From the NCBI RefSeq assembly GCF_018131015.1, contig NZ_JAFCJJ010000001.1, positions 310,001 to 374,000 on the forward strand: DNA of 64,000 nucleotides, read 5' to 3'. This DNA is from Bradyrhizobium diazoefficiens (GTDB lineage Bacteria > Pseudomonadota > Alphaproteobacteria > Rhizobiales > Xanthobacteraceae). The notes below the pieces were generated by a model. The model saw nothing but the letters and a program-made list of their open reading frames with translations. It was not told where the DNA came from and did not search any database. The stretch's first letter is position 1; each line of letters opens with the position of its first letter. Both the position numbers and the translations under genes were made by a program. This document shows positions 8,868 through 17,911 of the stretch, piece after piece.

Positions 8868-10250
8868 ATGGAATTGCGTCTTTACGATACACTGAGCCGG
8901 GAAAAGCGCGCCTTCGTGCCGCTCGATGCGAAGGACGTCCGCATGTATGTCTGCGGACCGACGGTCTATGACTTCGCCCATATCGGCAACGCGCGGCCGG
9001 TGATCGTGTTCGACGTGCTGTTCCGGCTGCTGCGCCACACTTACGGCGAGGCGCACGTCAAATATGTCCGCAACATCACCGACGTCGACGACAAGATCAA
9101 CGACCGCGCTGCGCGCGATTTCCCCGGCCTGCCGCTGAACGAGGCGATCCGCAAGGTCACCGAGGAGACGGGACGGCAGTTTCATGCCGACGTCGATGCA
9201 CTCGGTGCCTTGCGGCCGAGCGTCGAGCCGCGGGCGACCGAGCATATCGGCGAGATGCGCGAGATCATCGAAAAACTGGTCGCCGGCGGCTTTGCCTATG
9301 CCGCCGAGGATCACGTGCTGTTCTCGCCGCAGGCGATGAACGCAGCGAATTCCGCGCTGCCGCGCTATGGCGCGCTGTCGAAGCGGTCGCTGGACGAGAT
9401 GATCGCCGGCGCGCGCGTCGACGTCGCGCCCTACAAGCGCGACGCCACCGACTTCGTGCTGTGGAAGCCGTCCAAGCCGGGCGAGCCGTCCTGGCCGTCG
9501 CCGGCCGGCATCAAGGTCGAGGGGCGTCCGGGCTGGCACATCGAGTGCTCGGCGATGGCCTGGAAGCATCTCGGCGAGCATTTCGACATCCATGGCGGTG
9601 GCATCGATCTCGTGTTTCCGCATCACGAGAACGAGGTGGCGCAGACCTGCTGCGCCTTCCACCGCGAGCGCATGGCGAACTACTGGATGCACAACGGCTT
9701 CCTGCAGGTCGAGAGTGAGAAGATGTCGAAGAGCCTCGGCAACTTCATCACCATCCGCGAGCTGCTCGCGGACTGGCCCGGCGAGGTGCTGCGCCTGAAC
9801 ATGCTGAAGACACACTATCGCTCGCCGATCGACTGGACCATGAAGTCGCTGGAGGAGAGCGCAAGGACGCTCGACGACTGGTATCGCGTCGCAGCCGACG
9901 TCGCGCCCGGCGAGCCGGCCGCGTCGGTGGTCGAGCCGCTGCTCGACGACCTCAACACGCCGCTGGCGATCGCGGCGCTGCATGGCTTGCGCGGCGGTGA
10001 CGCGAGCGCGCTCGCTGGTTCGTTGCGGCTGCTCGGATTCCTTTCCGAGAGCGCGGCGCAGTGGGAGGGACGCAAGCAGCAGGCGAGCGGCGTCGATGCC
10101 GCCGAGGTCGAGCGCCTGATCGCGGAGCGGACCGCGGCGCGCGCACGCAAGGATTTTGCGGAATCCGACCGGATCCGCGATCTGCTCGCTGCGATGGGCG
10201 TTGCGATCAAGGATTCCAAGGACGGCACGACCTGGGAGGTTGTGCGATGA
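8868..10250 (+). CDS. cysS: Cysteinyl-tRNA synthetase
   Basis: It charges tRNA-Cys. The 460-residue class I synthetase shows [18 protein letters not shown] near residue 30 (zinc Cys plus the HIGH-type motif), [28 protein letters not shown] (zinc ligands) and KMSKSLGNF (KMSKS loop). The length matches the family. The stop overlaps the start of the next small ORF (ATGA), so cysS and the two genes after it are probably one operon. Confidence 0.95.
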   Translation: MELRLYDTLSREKRAFVPLDAKDVRMYVCGPTVYDFAHIGNARPVIVFDVLFRLLRHTYGEAHVKYVRNITDVDDKINDRAARDFPGLPLNEAIRKVTEETGRQFHADVDALGALRPSVEPRATEHIGEMREIIEKLVAGGFAYAAEDHVLFSPQAMNAANSALPRYGALSKRSLDEMIAGARVDVAPYKRDATDFVLWKPSKPGEPSWPSPAGIKVEGRPGWHIECSAMAWKHLGEHFDIHGGGIDLVFPHHENEVAQTCCAFHRERMANYWMHNGFLQVESEKMSKSLGNFITIRELLADWPGEVLRLNMLKTHYRSPIDWTMKSLEESARTLDDWYRVAADVAPGEPAASVVEPLLDDLNTPLAIAALHGLRGGDASALAGSLRLLGFLSESAAQWEGRKQQASGVDAAEVERLIAERTAARARKDFAESDRIRDLLAAMGVAIKDSKDGTTWEVVR

Positions 10251-10360
10251 AGCGGCCCGACACGCCTTTTCCGCGGCGCTGGCTCTATTACATCGCGCTG
10301 AAGATCGGGCTCCTCGCCGCCGCCGTGGCGCTGGTGCTGAAACTCTATGGGATGTGGTGA
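10247..10360 (+). CDS. 37-residue single-span membrane peptide
   Basis: Its start codon shares four bases (ATGA) with the cysS stop, and its own stop lies 5 nt before the acetyltransferase ATG, so it sits tightly inside an apparent operon. The peptide begins [19 protein letters not shown] and continues into one hydrophobic helix ([14 protein letters not shown]), with positive charges on the N-terminal side. It is too short for homology-based naming, but position, coupling and membrane-peptide composition argue that it is a real gene. Confidence 0.55.
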   Translation: MKRPDTPFPRRWLYYIALKIGLLAAAVALVLKLYGMW

Positions 10361-10365
10361 AGACG

Positions 10366-10857
10366 ATGGGACAGACCTTGCCAAAACCCGGCTTGCGGCC
10401 GTTCCTGCCTGATGACGTGCCGCTGCTCGCCGCGATCTTCACGGCGAGCATCGAGCAGCTCACCGGCGACGACTACAGCGAGGCGCAGCAGCAGGCCTGG
10501 ATGGAGGCGGCCGAGGACGAGGCGTTCGGCAAGCGCCTCGCCGCCGACCTGACCCTGATCGCGACGCTGGAAGGCTCCCCCGTCGGCTTTGCCTCGCTGC
10601 GCGGCGCCGACCATATCCGCATGCTCTACGTGCATCCGGCCGTCAGCGGGCAGGGGATCGCGACCCTGCTGGTCGATGCGCTGGAGAAGCTGGCCGGCGG
10701 CCGCGGTGCGACCAGTCTCTCGGTCGATGCCAGCGACACCGCGCAGGGTTTTTTCGCCAAGCGCGGCTACACGGCGCAGCAGCGCAACAGCATCACCATC
10801 AATGACGAGTGGCTCGCCAACACCACCATGAAGAAGACGCTCGGAGCGCCGCAATGA
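10366..10857 (+). CDS. GNAT-family N-acetyltransferase
   Basis: A 163-residue acetyl-CoA-dependent acetyltransferase of unknown substrate. The acetyl-CoA-binding motif A is MLYVHPAVSGQGIATLLVDALE, and the motif B region includes AQGFFAKRGYTAQQRN. The ATG at 10366 gives MGQTLPKPGLRPFLPDDV; the frame is open further upstream within cysS but starts there are unlikely. Cotranscription with cysS is likely from the spacing. Confidence 0.8.
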   Translation: MGQTLPKPGLRPFLPDDVPLLAAIFTASIEQLTGDDYSEAQQQAWMEAAEDEAFGKRLAADLTLIATLEGSPVGFASLRGADHIRMLYVHPAVSGQGIATLLVDALEKLAGGRGATSLSVDASDTAQGFFAKRGYTAQQRNSITINDEWLANTTMKKTLGAPQ

Positions 10858-10896
10858 GCAAGCAGCGCCTTGCCGACATGCGGACCTCTCTCCGCT

Positions 10897-11015
10897 CCCT
10901 CCCCCCTTGTGGGGGAGGGTTGGGGAGGGGGGTAGCCCCGCATTCCGACCACCCCTGTGGCGCCCCCCTCCCGACGATGCTGCGCATCGTCGACCTCCCC
11001 CACAAGGGGGGAGGT
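10897..11015. repeat. Palindromic intergenic repeat, family B copy 2
   Basis: The element is bounded by a perfect 17-bp inverted repeat (10900-10916 and 10996-11012, key core CCCCTTGTGGGG / CCCCACAAGGGG). It has an inner hairpin GACGATGCTGCGCATCGTC near 10972-10990. It lies between the acetyltransferase and cimA, ending about 20 nt before the cimA ATG, so transcripts reading into cimA from upstream would carry this fold. Same family as 6798-6950 and 48424-48560. Confidence 0.8.
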
Positions 11016-11035
11016 AACAAGAACGGACGCTCATA

Positions 11036-12643
11036 ATGAGCTCGGCACAGAAAGAGCGCCTCTATCTGTTCGACACCACGTTGCGCGACGGCGCGCAGAC
11101 CAACGGCGTCGATTTCACGCTGGCCGACAAGCGGGTCATCGCCACCATGCTGGACGGGCTCGGCATCGACTATGTCGAGGGCGGCTATCCCGGGGCCAAT
11201 CCGGTGGACACCGAATTTTTCGGCAGCAAGCCGAAGCTCGATCATGCGCGCTTCACTGCCTTCGGCATGACGCGGCGGGCCGGCCGCTCGGTCTCCAACG
11301 ATCCCGGCGTCGCCGGGCTGCTCGAAGCCAAGGCCGACGCGATCTGCTTCGTGGCAAAATCCTCCGCCTATCAGGTGCGCGTCGCGCTGGAGACGACGAA
11401 GGAGGAGAACCTCGCCTCGATCCGCGACAGCGTCACTGCGGCGAAGGCCGCGGGGCGCGAGGTCATGCTCGACTGCGAACACTTTTTCGACGGTTACAAG
11501 GAAGATGCCGGCTTTGCGCTGGCCTGCGCCAAGGCCGCCTTCGATGCCGGCGCGCGCTGGGTGGTGCTGTGCGACACCAATGGCGGCACGATGCCGCACG
11601 AGGTCGAGACCATCGTCACCGAGGTGACCAGGCACATCCCCGGCGATCACGTCGGCATCCACGCCCATAACGACACCGAGCAGGCCGTGGCGAATTCGCT
11701 CGCCGCCGTGCGCGCGGGCGCGCGCCAGATCCAGGGCACGCTGAACGGTCTCGGCGAGCGCTGCGGCAATGCCAATCTCTGCTCGCTGATCCCGACACTG
11801 AAGTTGAAGCAGGAGTTTGCCGACGCCTTCGAGATCGCGGTCACGCCGGAGAAGCTTGCGACCCTCGTCAAGGTCTCGCGCACGCTCGACGACATGCTCA
11901 ACCGCGCGCCGAACCGGCATGCGGCTTACGTCGGCGAGAGCGCCTTCGTCACCAAGACCGGCATCCATGCCTCCGCCGTGCTGAAGGATCCGCAGACCTA
12001 TGAGCACGTGTTGCCGGAGACGGTCGGCAATCACCGCAAGGTGCTGGTCTCGGACCAGGCCGGCCGCTCCAACGTCATCGCCGAGCTCGACCGCGCCGGG
12101 ATCGCCTACGACAAGAGCGATCCGAAGCTGACCCGCTTGGTCGAGGAATTGAAGGAGCGCGAGGCACAAGGCTACGCCTATGAATCCGCCAACGCCTCGT
12201 TCGATCTGCTGGCCCGCCGCACGCTCGGCAAGGTGCCGCATTATTTCGACGTCGAGCAGTTCGACGTCAATGTCGAGCAGCGCTACAACTCGCATGGCGA
12301 GCGCGTCACCGTGGCGCTCGCCGTGGTCAAGGTCGACGTCGCCGGCGAACGCCTGATCTCGGCGGCCGAAGGCAACGGCCCCGTCAACGCGCTCGACGTC
12401 GCCTTGCGCAAGGACCTCGGCAAGTACCAGAAGTACATCGAGGGCCTGACGCTGATCGACTATCGCGTCCGTATCCTCAATGGCGGCACCGGCGCGGTGA
12501 CGCGCGTGCTGATCGAGAGCGAGGACGAGAACGGCGATCGCTGGACCACGGTCGGGGTGTCGCCGAACATCATCGACGCCTCGTTCCAGGCGCTGATGGA
12601 CTCGGTGATCTACAAGCTCGTCAGGTCGGGGGCACCGGCGTAA
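11036..12643 (+). CDS. cimA: (R)-citramalate synthase
   Basis: It condenses pyruvate with acetyl-CoA to (R)-citramalate, a threonine-independent entry to isoleucine. The 535-residue protein has an HMGL/TIM-barrel catalytic domain opening with LFDTTLRDGAQTNGVDFT, a GIHAHNDTEQAVANS metal-binding motif, and NGLGERCGNANL. A C-terminal LeuA-type regulatory domain (about residues 390-530) would bind isoleucine or leucine. The opening DTTLRDGAQTNGVDF and the overall length fit the CimA (TIGR00977) family better than LeuA. The ATG at 11036 sits just after a repeat, with GGGAGGT about 20 nt upstream. Confidence 0.88.
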   Translation: MSSAQKERLYLFDTTLRDGAQTNGVDFTLADKRVIATMLDGLGIDYVEGGYPGANPVDTEFFGSKPKLDHARFTAFGMTRRAGRSVSNDPGVAGLLEAKADAICFVAKSSAYQVRVALETTKEENLASIRDSVTAAKAAGREVMLDCEHFFDGYKEDAGFALACAKAAFDAGARWVVLCDTNGGTMPHEVETIVTEVTRHIPGDHVGIHAHNDTEQAVANSLAAVRAGARQIQGTLNGLGERCGNANLCSLIPTLKLKQEFADAFEIAVTPEKLATLVKVSRTLDDMLNRAPNRHAAYVGESAFVTKTGIHASAVLKDPQTYEHVLPETVGNHRKVLVSDQAGRSNVIAELDRAGIAYDKSDPKLTRLVEELKEREAQGYAYESANASFDLLARRTLGKVPHYFDVEQFDVNVEQRYNSHGERVTVALAVVKVDVAGERLISAAEGNGPVNALDVALRKDLGKYQKYIEGLTLIDYRVRILNGGTGAVTRVLIESEDENGDRWTTVGVSPNIIDASFQALMDSVIYKLVRSGAPA

Positions 12644-12654
12644 GTCCCACGACG

Positions 12655-12760
12655 GCTGTCATACCCCGCGAAGGCGGGGTATCCAGTACGCCGCGGCTTC
12701 TCGATTCATAACCGCCGTCACTGAGTACTGGATCGCCCGGTCAAGCCGGGCGATGACAGC
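12655..12760. repeat. Palindromic intergenic repeat, family C
   Basis: A 106-bp element with terminal inverted repeats GCTGTCAT (12655-12662) and ATGACAGC (12753-12760). It has nested arms ATCCAGTAC / GTACTGGAT and two internal hairpins (CCCCGCGAAGGCGGGG near 12664; CGCCCGGTCAAGCCGGGCG near 12734). It fills the cimA-VOC gap. This form, with the CCAGTAC core, is a common bradyrhizobial dispersed repeat; no coding capacity. Confidence 0.8.
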
Positions 12761-12780
12761 TGGAGTAGGGAGGGGCAAGC

Positions 12781-13158
12781 ATGATCGACCACATCTCCGT
12801 CGGCGTCAGCGATCTCGATCGCTCCGCAAAATTCTACGAAGCCGCGCTCGCAGCGCTTGGCCTTTCGCGCCTCGTGACGCGGCCGCGGACGGTCGGCTTC
12901 GGCAAGGCCTATCCCGAGTTCTGGATCAATTTGCGCGAGGGCATGGCGCCCGTGCCGCCGGAGAGCGGCGTGCACATCTGCCTGCGGGCGAGGACGACGG
13001 CCGAGATCGATGCGTTCCATGCCGCAGCACTCGCGTCAGGCGGCGCATCCGAGAGCGCGCCCGGCATCCGCCCGCATGATCGCGTGCGCTATTACGCAGC
13101 GTTCGTCGCCGATCCCGACGGCAACCGGATCGAGGCGGTGACGTTTCTTGCAGATTGA
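12781..13158 (+). CDS. VOC-superfamily (glyoxalase/dioxygenase-fold) protein
   Basis: A 125-residue single-module vicinal-oxygen-chelate protein. It opens MIDHISVGVSDLDRSAKFYE and ends RYYAAFVADPDGNRIEAVTF, the standard start and end of a glyoxalase/bleomycin-resistance module, with His3 and Glu of NRIEAV as probable metal ligands. The ribosome-binding site GGGAGGGG lies 7 nt upstream, immediately after the family C repeat. Substrate unknown. Confidence 0.8.
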   Translation: MIDHISVGVSDLDRSAKFYEAALAALGLSRLVTRPRTVGFGKAYPEFWINLREGMAPVPPESGVHICLRARTTAEIDAFHAAALASGGASESAPGIRPHDRVRYYAAFVADPDGNRIEAVTFLAD

Positions 13159-13161
13159 TTT

Positions 13162-13776
13162 CTAGAGCTTGTGCGCGACTTCCGGCGCGAGGTCCTTCTC
13201 GGCGTCGGCGATCTGCGCCGCGGCCGCCTTCAGCTTGGGCAAAATCTCCTCGACGCGATCGGCCTTGAGGAGGTCGACCGAAAAGCCGGGCCGGATGAAC
13301 TGGGTCTTGCGCATGTGCGACAGCAGCGTGAACAGCGGCTCCCAGAAGTCGTCGATATTGGCGAGCAGCACCGGCTTGGCGTGCCGGCCGAGCTGCTTCC
13401 AGGTCAATTGCTCGACCAGCTCCTCCAGCGTGCCGACGCCGCCCGGCAGCGCCACGAAGGCGTCGGAGCGCTCGAACATCAGCCGCTTGCGTTCGTGCAT
13501 GTCGGGGGTGACGACCATCTCCTGCACGCGGGTCAGCTCGTGCTCGCGCGCTCGCAGGAAGTCGGGGATGATGCCGGTCACCAGCCCGCCATGGTCGAGC
13601 ACGGCAGTCGCGACCGCCCCCATCATGCCGACCGCGCCGCCGCCATAGACGAGGCGGATGTTGTTCTCGGCAAGCGCCTTGCCGAGCGCCTTGGCGCCTT
13701 CGATGAAGCGGGGGTTGGTTCCAGGGCCGGAGCCGCAATAGACACAGACGGTTTGGATCGTGCTCATTGGCACCAT
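13162..13776 (-). CDS. LOG-family protein (TIGR00730)
   Basis: A 204-residue Rossmann-fold protein of the lysine-decarboxylase-like/LOG family. Characterised members hydrolyse cytokinin riboside monophosphates or other nucleoside 5'-monophosphates. The signature LPGGVGTLEELVEQLTW (PGGxGTxxE) and the GGGAVGMMGAVA glycine loop are present, as is the VYCGSGPGTNPRF opening. The ATG at 13767 (MSTIQTVC) is an equally good start. The stop is 3 nt from that of the convergent VOC gene. Confidence 0.85.
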   Translation of the reverse strand: MVPMSTIQTVCVYCGSGPGTNPRFIEGAKALGKALAENNIRLVYGGGAVGMMGAVATAVLDHGGLVTGIIPDFLRAREHELTRVQEMVVTPDMHERKRLMFERSDAFVALPGGVGTLEELVEQLTWKQLGRHAKPVLLANIDDFWEPLFTLLSHMRKTQFIRPGFSVDLLKADRVEEILPKLKAAAAQIADAEKDLAPEVAHKL

Positions 13777-13970
13777 GATGCATTGCAGCGAAAGGGCGTC
13801 AAGCCCAATCGGTGATTCGCGTGGACCGCAAATCTACCGGCAAATCGCGGCGGATAATCGGGCAACTGGCCCCCTGGCGGGGTGCGCTTGCGCCGCAAAG
13901 CCTCTATATGACAAGCGAAAATCGCAAACCGTAACGCCGCCCGCATCCGGCGGGCCTTCAGGCTTTCTTG

Positions 13971-15926
13971 ATGAACCAACCGCATTCGTCCCACCGCGCC
14001 GAGGCACCCGATCCGGCCGTCACATCGCCCGAGCGCGCCACGCTGATGGGCACGCTCGCGCATCTGTGGCCCTTCATCTGGCCCGGCGACCGCTTCGACC
14101 TGAAGATGCGCGTGGTCTGGTCGATTGTGCTGCTGCTCGCCGCCAAGCTGATCACGCTGGCGGTGCCGTTCAGCTTCAAATGGGCGACCGACGCGCTGAC
14201 CGGGGCCAATACCGCGCCGGTGCAGCCCGACAATTGGCACCTCTGGGTGATCGCTTCGCCGCTGCTGCTGACGGCGAGCTACGGCGTGATGCGCGTCGTG
14301 ATGTCGGTGCTGACGCAGTGGCGCGACGGCATCTTTGCCCGCGTCGCCATGCACGCGGTGCGCAAGCTCGCCACCATCACCTTCATCCACATGCACGAGC
14401 TGTCGCTGCGCTTTCACCTCGAGCGCAAGACCGGAGGGCTGACGCGGGTGCTCGAGCGCGGCCGCTCGGGCATCGAGGTCATCGTGCGCATGGTGATCCT
14501 GCAGCTGATCCCGACCATCGTCGAGGTCTCGCTGCTGATGGCCGTGCTGCTCTGGCAGTTCGACTGGCGCTACGTGGTCGCGACCCTGATCACGGTCGCG
14601 GTCTACATGTACTACACCTACATCGCGACCGAGTGGCGGATCGGCATCCGCCGCCGGATGAACGATTCCGACACCGAGGCGAACACCAAGGCGATTGACT
14701 CGCTGCTCAACTACGAGACCGTGAAATATTTCGGCGCCGAGGCGCGCGAGGCTGAGCGCTACGACCGCTCGGTCGCGCGCTACGAGGAGGCGAGCATCCA
14801 CACCTACACCTCGCTCGCCGTGCTCAACACCGGGCAGGCCGTGATCTTCACGCTGGGGCTGACCGCCACCATGCTGATGTGCGCGATCGGCGTGCGCAAC
14901 GGCACCAACACGGTCGGCGATTTCGTGCTGGTCAACGCCATGATGATCCAGCTCTACCAGCCTCTGAACTTCATGGGCATGGTGTATCGCGAGATCAAGC
15001 AGGCGATCATCGACATCGAGAAGATGTTCAACGTGCTCGGCCGCGAGGCCGAGATCAAGGACGCGCCCGACGCGAAGCCGCTTTCGGTTTCAGCCGGCAG
15101 CGTCCGCTTCGAGGACGTGCGCTTCGCCTACGAGCCGGCGCGGCCGATCCTCAAGGGCATCAGCTTCGAGGTGCCGGCCGGCAAGACGGTCGCAATCGTC
15201 GGCCCCTCCGGCGCCGGCAAGTCGACCATCTCGCGCCTGTTGTTCCGCCTCTACGACGTCTCCGGCGGCAAAATCCTGATCGACGGCCAGGACATCCGCG
15301 AGGTCACGCAAGGAAGCCTGCGGGCCGCAATCGGCATGGTGCCGCAGGACACCGTGCTGTTCAACGATACCATCCGCTACAACATCCGCTACGGCCGCTG
15401 GGACGCCAGCGATGCCGAGGTCGAGGAGGCGGCGCGGCTTGCGCAGATCGACCGTTTCATCCGGATGTCGCCGATGGGCTACGAGACCCAGGTCGGCGAG
15501 CGCGGCCTGAAACTGTCGGGCGGCGAGAAGCAGCGCGTCGCGATCGCACGCACCGTGTTGAAGGCGCCGCCGATCCTGGTGCTGGACGAGGCGACCTCGG
15601 CGCTCGACACCCATACCGAGCACGAGATCCAGGGCGCACTCGATCGCGTGGCCAGGAACCGCACCTCGCTGGTGATCGCGCACCGGCTCTCGACCATCAT
15701 CGGTGCCGACGAGATCATCGTGCTGGAGCAGGGACGCATCGCCGAGCGCGGCACGCATGCAAGGCTGCTGGCGCTGGGCGGCCTCTATGCCAGCATGTGG
15801 AACAGGCAGCGCGAGGCGGAGGCTGCGCGCGAAGCGCTCGCCCGGATGGCCGACCCGAACGAGGCGCCGAACCGGGAGCCCCCGCCGGTCGAGGATGCCC
15901 TGACGGCCCAGACGGCTGCGGAGTGA
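13971..15926 (+). CDS. Atm1/HMT1-type ABC exporter (fused permease-ATPase)
   Basis: A 651-residue half-transporter of the inner membrane. Residues about 40-330 hold six transmembrane helices (type I exporter). Residues about 360-600 are the ATPase with Walker A GPSGAGKST, Q-loop MVPQDTVLFND, signature LSGGEKQR, Walker B ILVLDEATSALD and the H-loop IAHRLST. The NxxTEANTKAIDSLLNYE-VKYF region is typical of the Atm1/ABCB7 group, which exports glutathione-linked sulfur or metal compounds. It follows a 190-bp gap divergent from the LOG gene. A TTG one codon earlier is possible; the ATG at 13971 is preferred. Confidence 0.88.
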   Translation: MNQPHSSHRAEAPDPAVTSPERATLMGTLAHLWPFIWPGDRFDLKMRVVWSIVLLLAAKLITLAVPFSFKWATDALTGANTAPVQPDNWHLWVIASPLLLTASYGVMRVVMSVLTQWRDGIFARVAMHAVRKLATITFIHMHELSLRFHLERKTGGLTRVLERGRSGIEVIVRMVILQLIPTIVEVSLLMAVLLWQFDWRYVVATLITVAVYMYYTYIATEWRIGIRRRMNDSDTEANTKAIDSLLNYETVKYFGAEAREAERYDRSVARYEEASIHTYTSLAVLNTGQAVIFTLGLTATMLMCAIGVRNGTNTVGDFVLVNAMMIQLYQPLNFMGMVYREIKQAIIDIEKMFNVLGREAEIKDAPDAKPLSVSAGSVRFEDVRFAYEPARPILKGISFEVPAGKTVAIVGPSGAGKSTISRLLFRLYDVSGGKILIDGQDIREVTQGSLRAAIGMVPQDTVLFNDTIRYNIRYGRWDASDAEVEEAARLAQIDRFIRMSPMGYETQVGERGLKLSGGEKQRVAIARTVLKAPPILVLDEATSALDTHTEHEIQGALDRVARNRTSLVIAHRLSTIIGADEIIVLEQGRIAERGTHARLLALGGLYASMWNRQREAEAAREALARMADPNEAPNREPPPVEDALTAQTAAE

Positions 15927-16007
15927 CCTTGTCTCCGGTCCCCAGTCTGGCCTAAACCTCCCCGGGCGCGAACCCGCGCGCCACCAACCCTTTTGCGGCA
16001 GAGAGCG

Positions 16008-16706
16008 ATGTCCATTCTCGATTCGATCCAGCGTCAGATCCCGCCGATCCACAAGGAGGGCTACCCCTTCATCGGCATCTTTGCGCTGGTAAGCCTCATC
16101 CTGTTCTGGCTGTGGTCGCCGCTCGGGTGGATCGGCACCATCCTCACGGTCTGGTGCGCTTTGTTCTTCCGCGATCCCGTGCGCGTGACGCCGGTGCGCG
16201 ACGGGCTCGTGGTGTCGCCCGCCGACGGCCGCGTCTCGATGGTCACCATGGCGCTGCCGCCGGCCGAGCTCGGGCTCGGCGACCGCCCGCTGCCGCGCAT
16301 ATCGGTGTTCATGAGCGTGTTCAACTGCCACGTGAATCGCAGCCCGGTGGCGGGCAGGGTGGACCGCATCGCCTACCGGCCCGGGCTGTTCATCAATGCC
16401 GAGCTCGACAAGGCGAGCGAGGACAATGAGCGCAACTCGCTCGTGATCTCGACGTCGCAGGGGCGCATCGGCGTGATCCAGATCGCCGGCCTCGTGGCCA
16501 AGCGCATCGTCTGCTTCGTCAAGGAGGGGCAGGCAATCGGGGCTGGCGAGCGCTTCGGCCTGATCCGCTTCGGCTCGCGCCTCGACGTCTATCTGCCGCT
16601 CGGCACCAAGGCGCTGGTCTCGGAGGGGCAGACCGCGATCGCGGGCGAGACCATTTTGGCCGACCTTGCCGGTGACGACCCGCTGCGCGCCTATCGCGCC
16701 GATTAA
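16008..16706 (+). CDS. psd: Phosphatidylserine decarboxylase proenzyme
   Basis: It converts phosphatidylserine to phosphatidylethanolamine. The 232-residue protein is the short, Psd-B-like bacterial form with an N-terminal membrane segment ([17 protein letters not shown]), [23 protein letters not shown] and the self-cleavage site [11 protein letters not shown], where the Gly-Ser bond yields the pyruvoyl cofactor. The ATG at 16008 is chosen; a TTG five codons upstream is less likely. pssA follows 86 nt downstream, so the two act in sequence in one pathway. Confidence 0.93.
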   Translation: MSILDSIQRQIPPIHKEGYPFIGIFALVSLILFWLWSPLGWIGTILTVWCALFFRDPVRVTPVRDGLVVSPADGRVSMVTMALPPAELGLGDRPLPRISVFMSVFNCHVNRSPVAGRVDRIAYRPGLFINAELDKASEDNERNSLVISTSQGRIGVIQIAGLVAKRIVCFVKEGQAIGAGERFGLIRFGSRLDVYLPLGTKALVSEGQTAIAGETILADLAGDDPLRAYRAD

Positions 16707-16792
16707 CCATTAAGTCGCCGTAACCGGGCGCCCGCCGCAATGGCGAAGAGGGGCGCGGCTTGCTATATCTTGCCTCGGAGTAAGGACGAGCC

Positions 16793-17674
16793 ATGACGCC
16801 CTTTGACTTGAGAGATCCCGACATTCGCCGCCGGCGGTTCCGACCGATCCCGGTGCGGATGCTGGTGCCCAACGTCATCACGCTGCTGGCGATCTGCGCC
16901 GGCCTGACCGCGATTCGCCTGTCGATCGAGGGGCGGATGTCGCTCGCGGTCTACGCCATCGTGTTCGCCGCCGCGCTCGACGGCATCGACGGCCGCATCG
17001 CGCGCATGATCAAGGGCCAGTCCAAGTTCGGCGCCGAGCTCGACAGCCTGGCCGACTTCGTCAATTTCGGCGTCGCCCCCGGCCTCATGCTGTATTTCTG
17101 GCAGCTGCACGAGCTCGGCAATGCCGGCTGGATCGCCGCCATGGTGTTCGCGATCTCCGGCGGCCTGCGTCTGGCGCGCTTCAACGCCACCATGGACGAT
17201 CCCAACAAGCCGGCCTTCGCCGCCAACTTCTTCACCGGCGTGCCGGCGCCGGCCGGCGCGATCACGGTGCTGCTGCCGATCTATGTCGCTTTCCTCGATC
17301 TCGGCCGCTGGCCCGCGGCGGTGACCGCGGCCTATACGCTGCTGATCGCCTTCCTGATGGTGTCGCGCCTGCCGGTGTTCTCCGGCAAGACCAAGCGCAT
17401 GCGCGTGCCGCCCGAGCTGGTGCTGCCGGCCTTCGTCGCGGTGATCGTCTTCATCGCGCTGCTGATCGCCTATCCCTGGCATGTGCTCTCGATCGGCACG
17501 GTGCTCTACCTGCTCTGCCTGCCGCTCGGCTACAAATCCTATCGCGACCAGGCGCGCGCGATGGAGGCCGCCGTGCCGCCGGCGGGAGAGGTTGCTTCGC
17601 CGCCGTCGGCGCCGACGCTGGCCAACCTGTCCGAGCCCCCGCGCGACGACGACCGGCCCGACCGGCTGCACTAA
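16793..17674 (+). CDS. pssA: CDP-diacylglycerol-serine O-phosphatidyltransferase
   Basis: It makes phosphatidylserine from CDP-diacylglycerol and serine, supplying Psd. The 293-residue multispanning protein has the CDP-alcohol phosphotransferase motif DGIDGRIARMIKGQ followed by FGAELDSLADFVNFG (DGxxAR...GxxxDxxxD). The ATG at 16793 has AAGGA 6 nt upstream. The TAA stop (17672-17674) is the first three bases of a repeat element that follows, so the repeat has defined the C-terminus. Confidence 0.93.
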   Translation: MTPFDLRDPDIRRRRFRPIPVRMLVPNVITLLAICAGLTAIRLSIEGRMSLAVYAIVFAAALDGIDGRIARMIKGQSKFGAELDSLADFVNFGVAPGLMLYFWQLHELGNAGWIAAMVFAISGGLRLARFNATMDDPNKPAFAANFFTGVPAPAGAITVLLPIYVAFLDLGRWPAAVTAAYTLLIAFLMVSRLPVFSGKTKRMRVPPELVLPAFVAVIVFIALLIAYPWHVLSIGTVLYLLCLPLGYKSYRDQARAMEAAVPPAGEVASPPSAPTLANLSEPPRDDDRPDRLH

Positions 17675-17785
17675 AGCGCGATGAGATTCATCGCGCTTTA
17701 GGTTGTTGTTTGAGCATGATCTCCGCGCAAACGCGTTCCGCGTTTGTCGCGAGGGAAAACCGCTGGGCACTTTTCCGGATCATGC
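17672..17785. repeat. Palindromic intergenic repeat, family A
   Basis: It starts with a perfect 13-bp inverted repeat, TAAAGCGCGATGA (17672-17684) and its complement at 17688-17700. A second stem follows, CAAACGCG/CGCGTTTG (17728-17746), and a third, GCATGATC/GATCATGC (17714-17721 and 17778-17785). The block GGAAAACCGCT...TTTTCCGGATCATGC is a familiar dispersed element of Bradyrhizobium and Rhodopseudomonas. The first hairpin may also act as the psd-pssA terminator. A shortened relative lies at 30488-30536. Confidence 0.8.
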
Positions 17786-17911
17786 TTCAGGCGGCCCCGC
17801 GCGGATATCTGCCATGAGGGCTTCCCGAGTTGGGTCGAGGCCCGATCTCGGCTATATCGCCCTATACCGGCGGCATCGCGTCAATCAGCCGCCAATCTGG
17901 GAGAGAACGCC

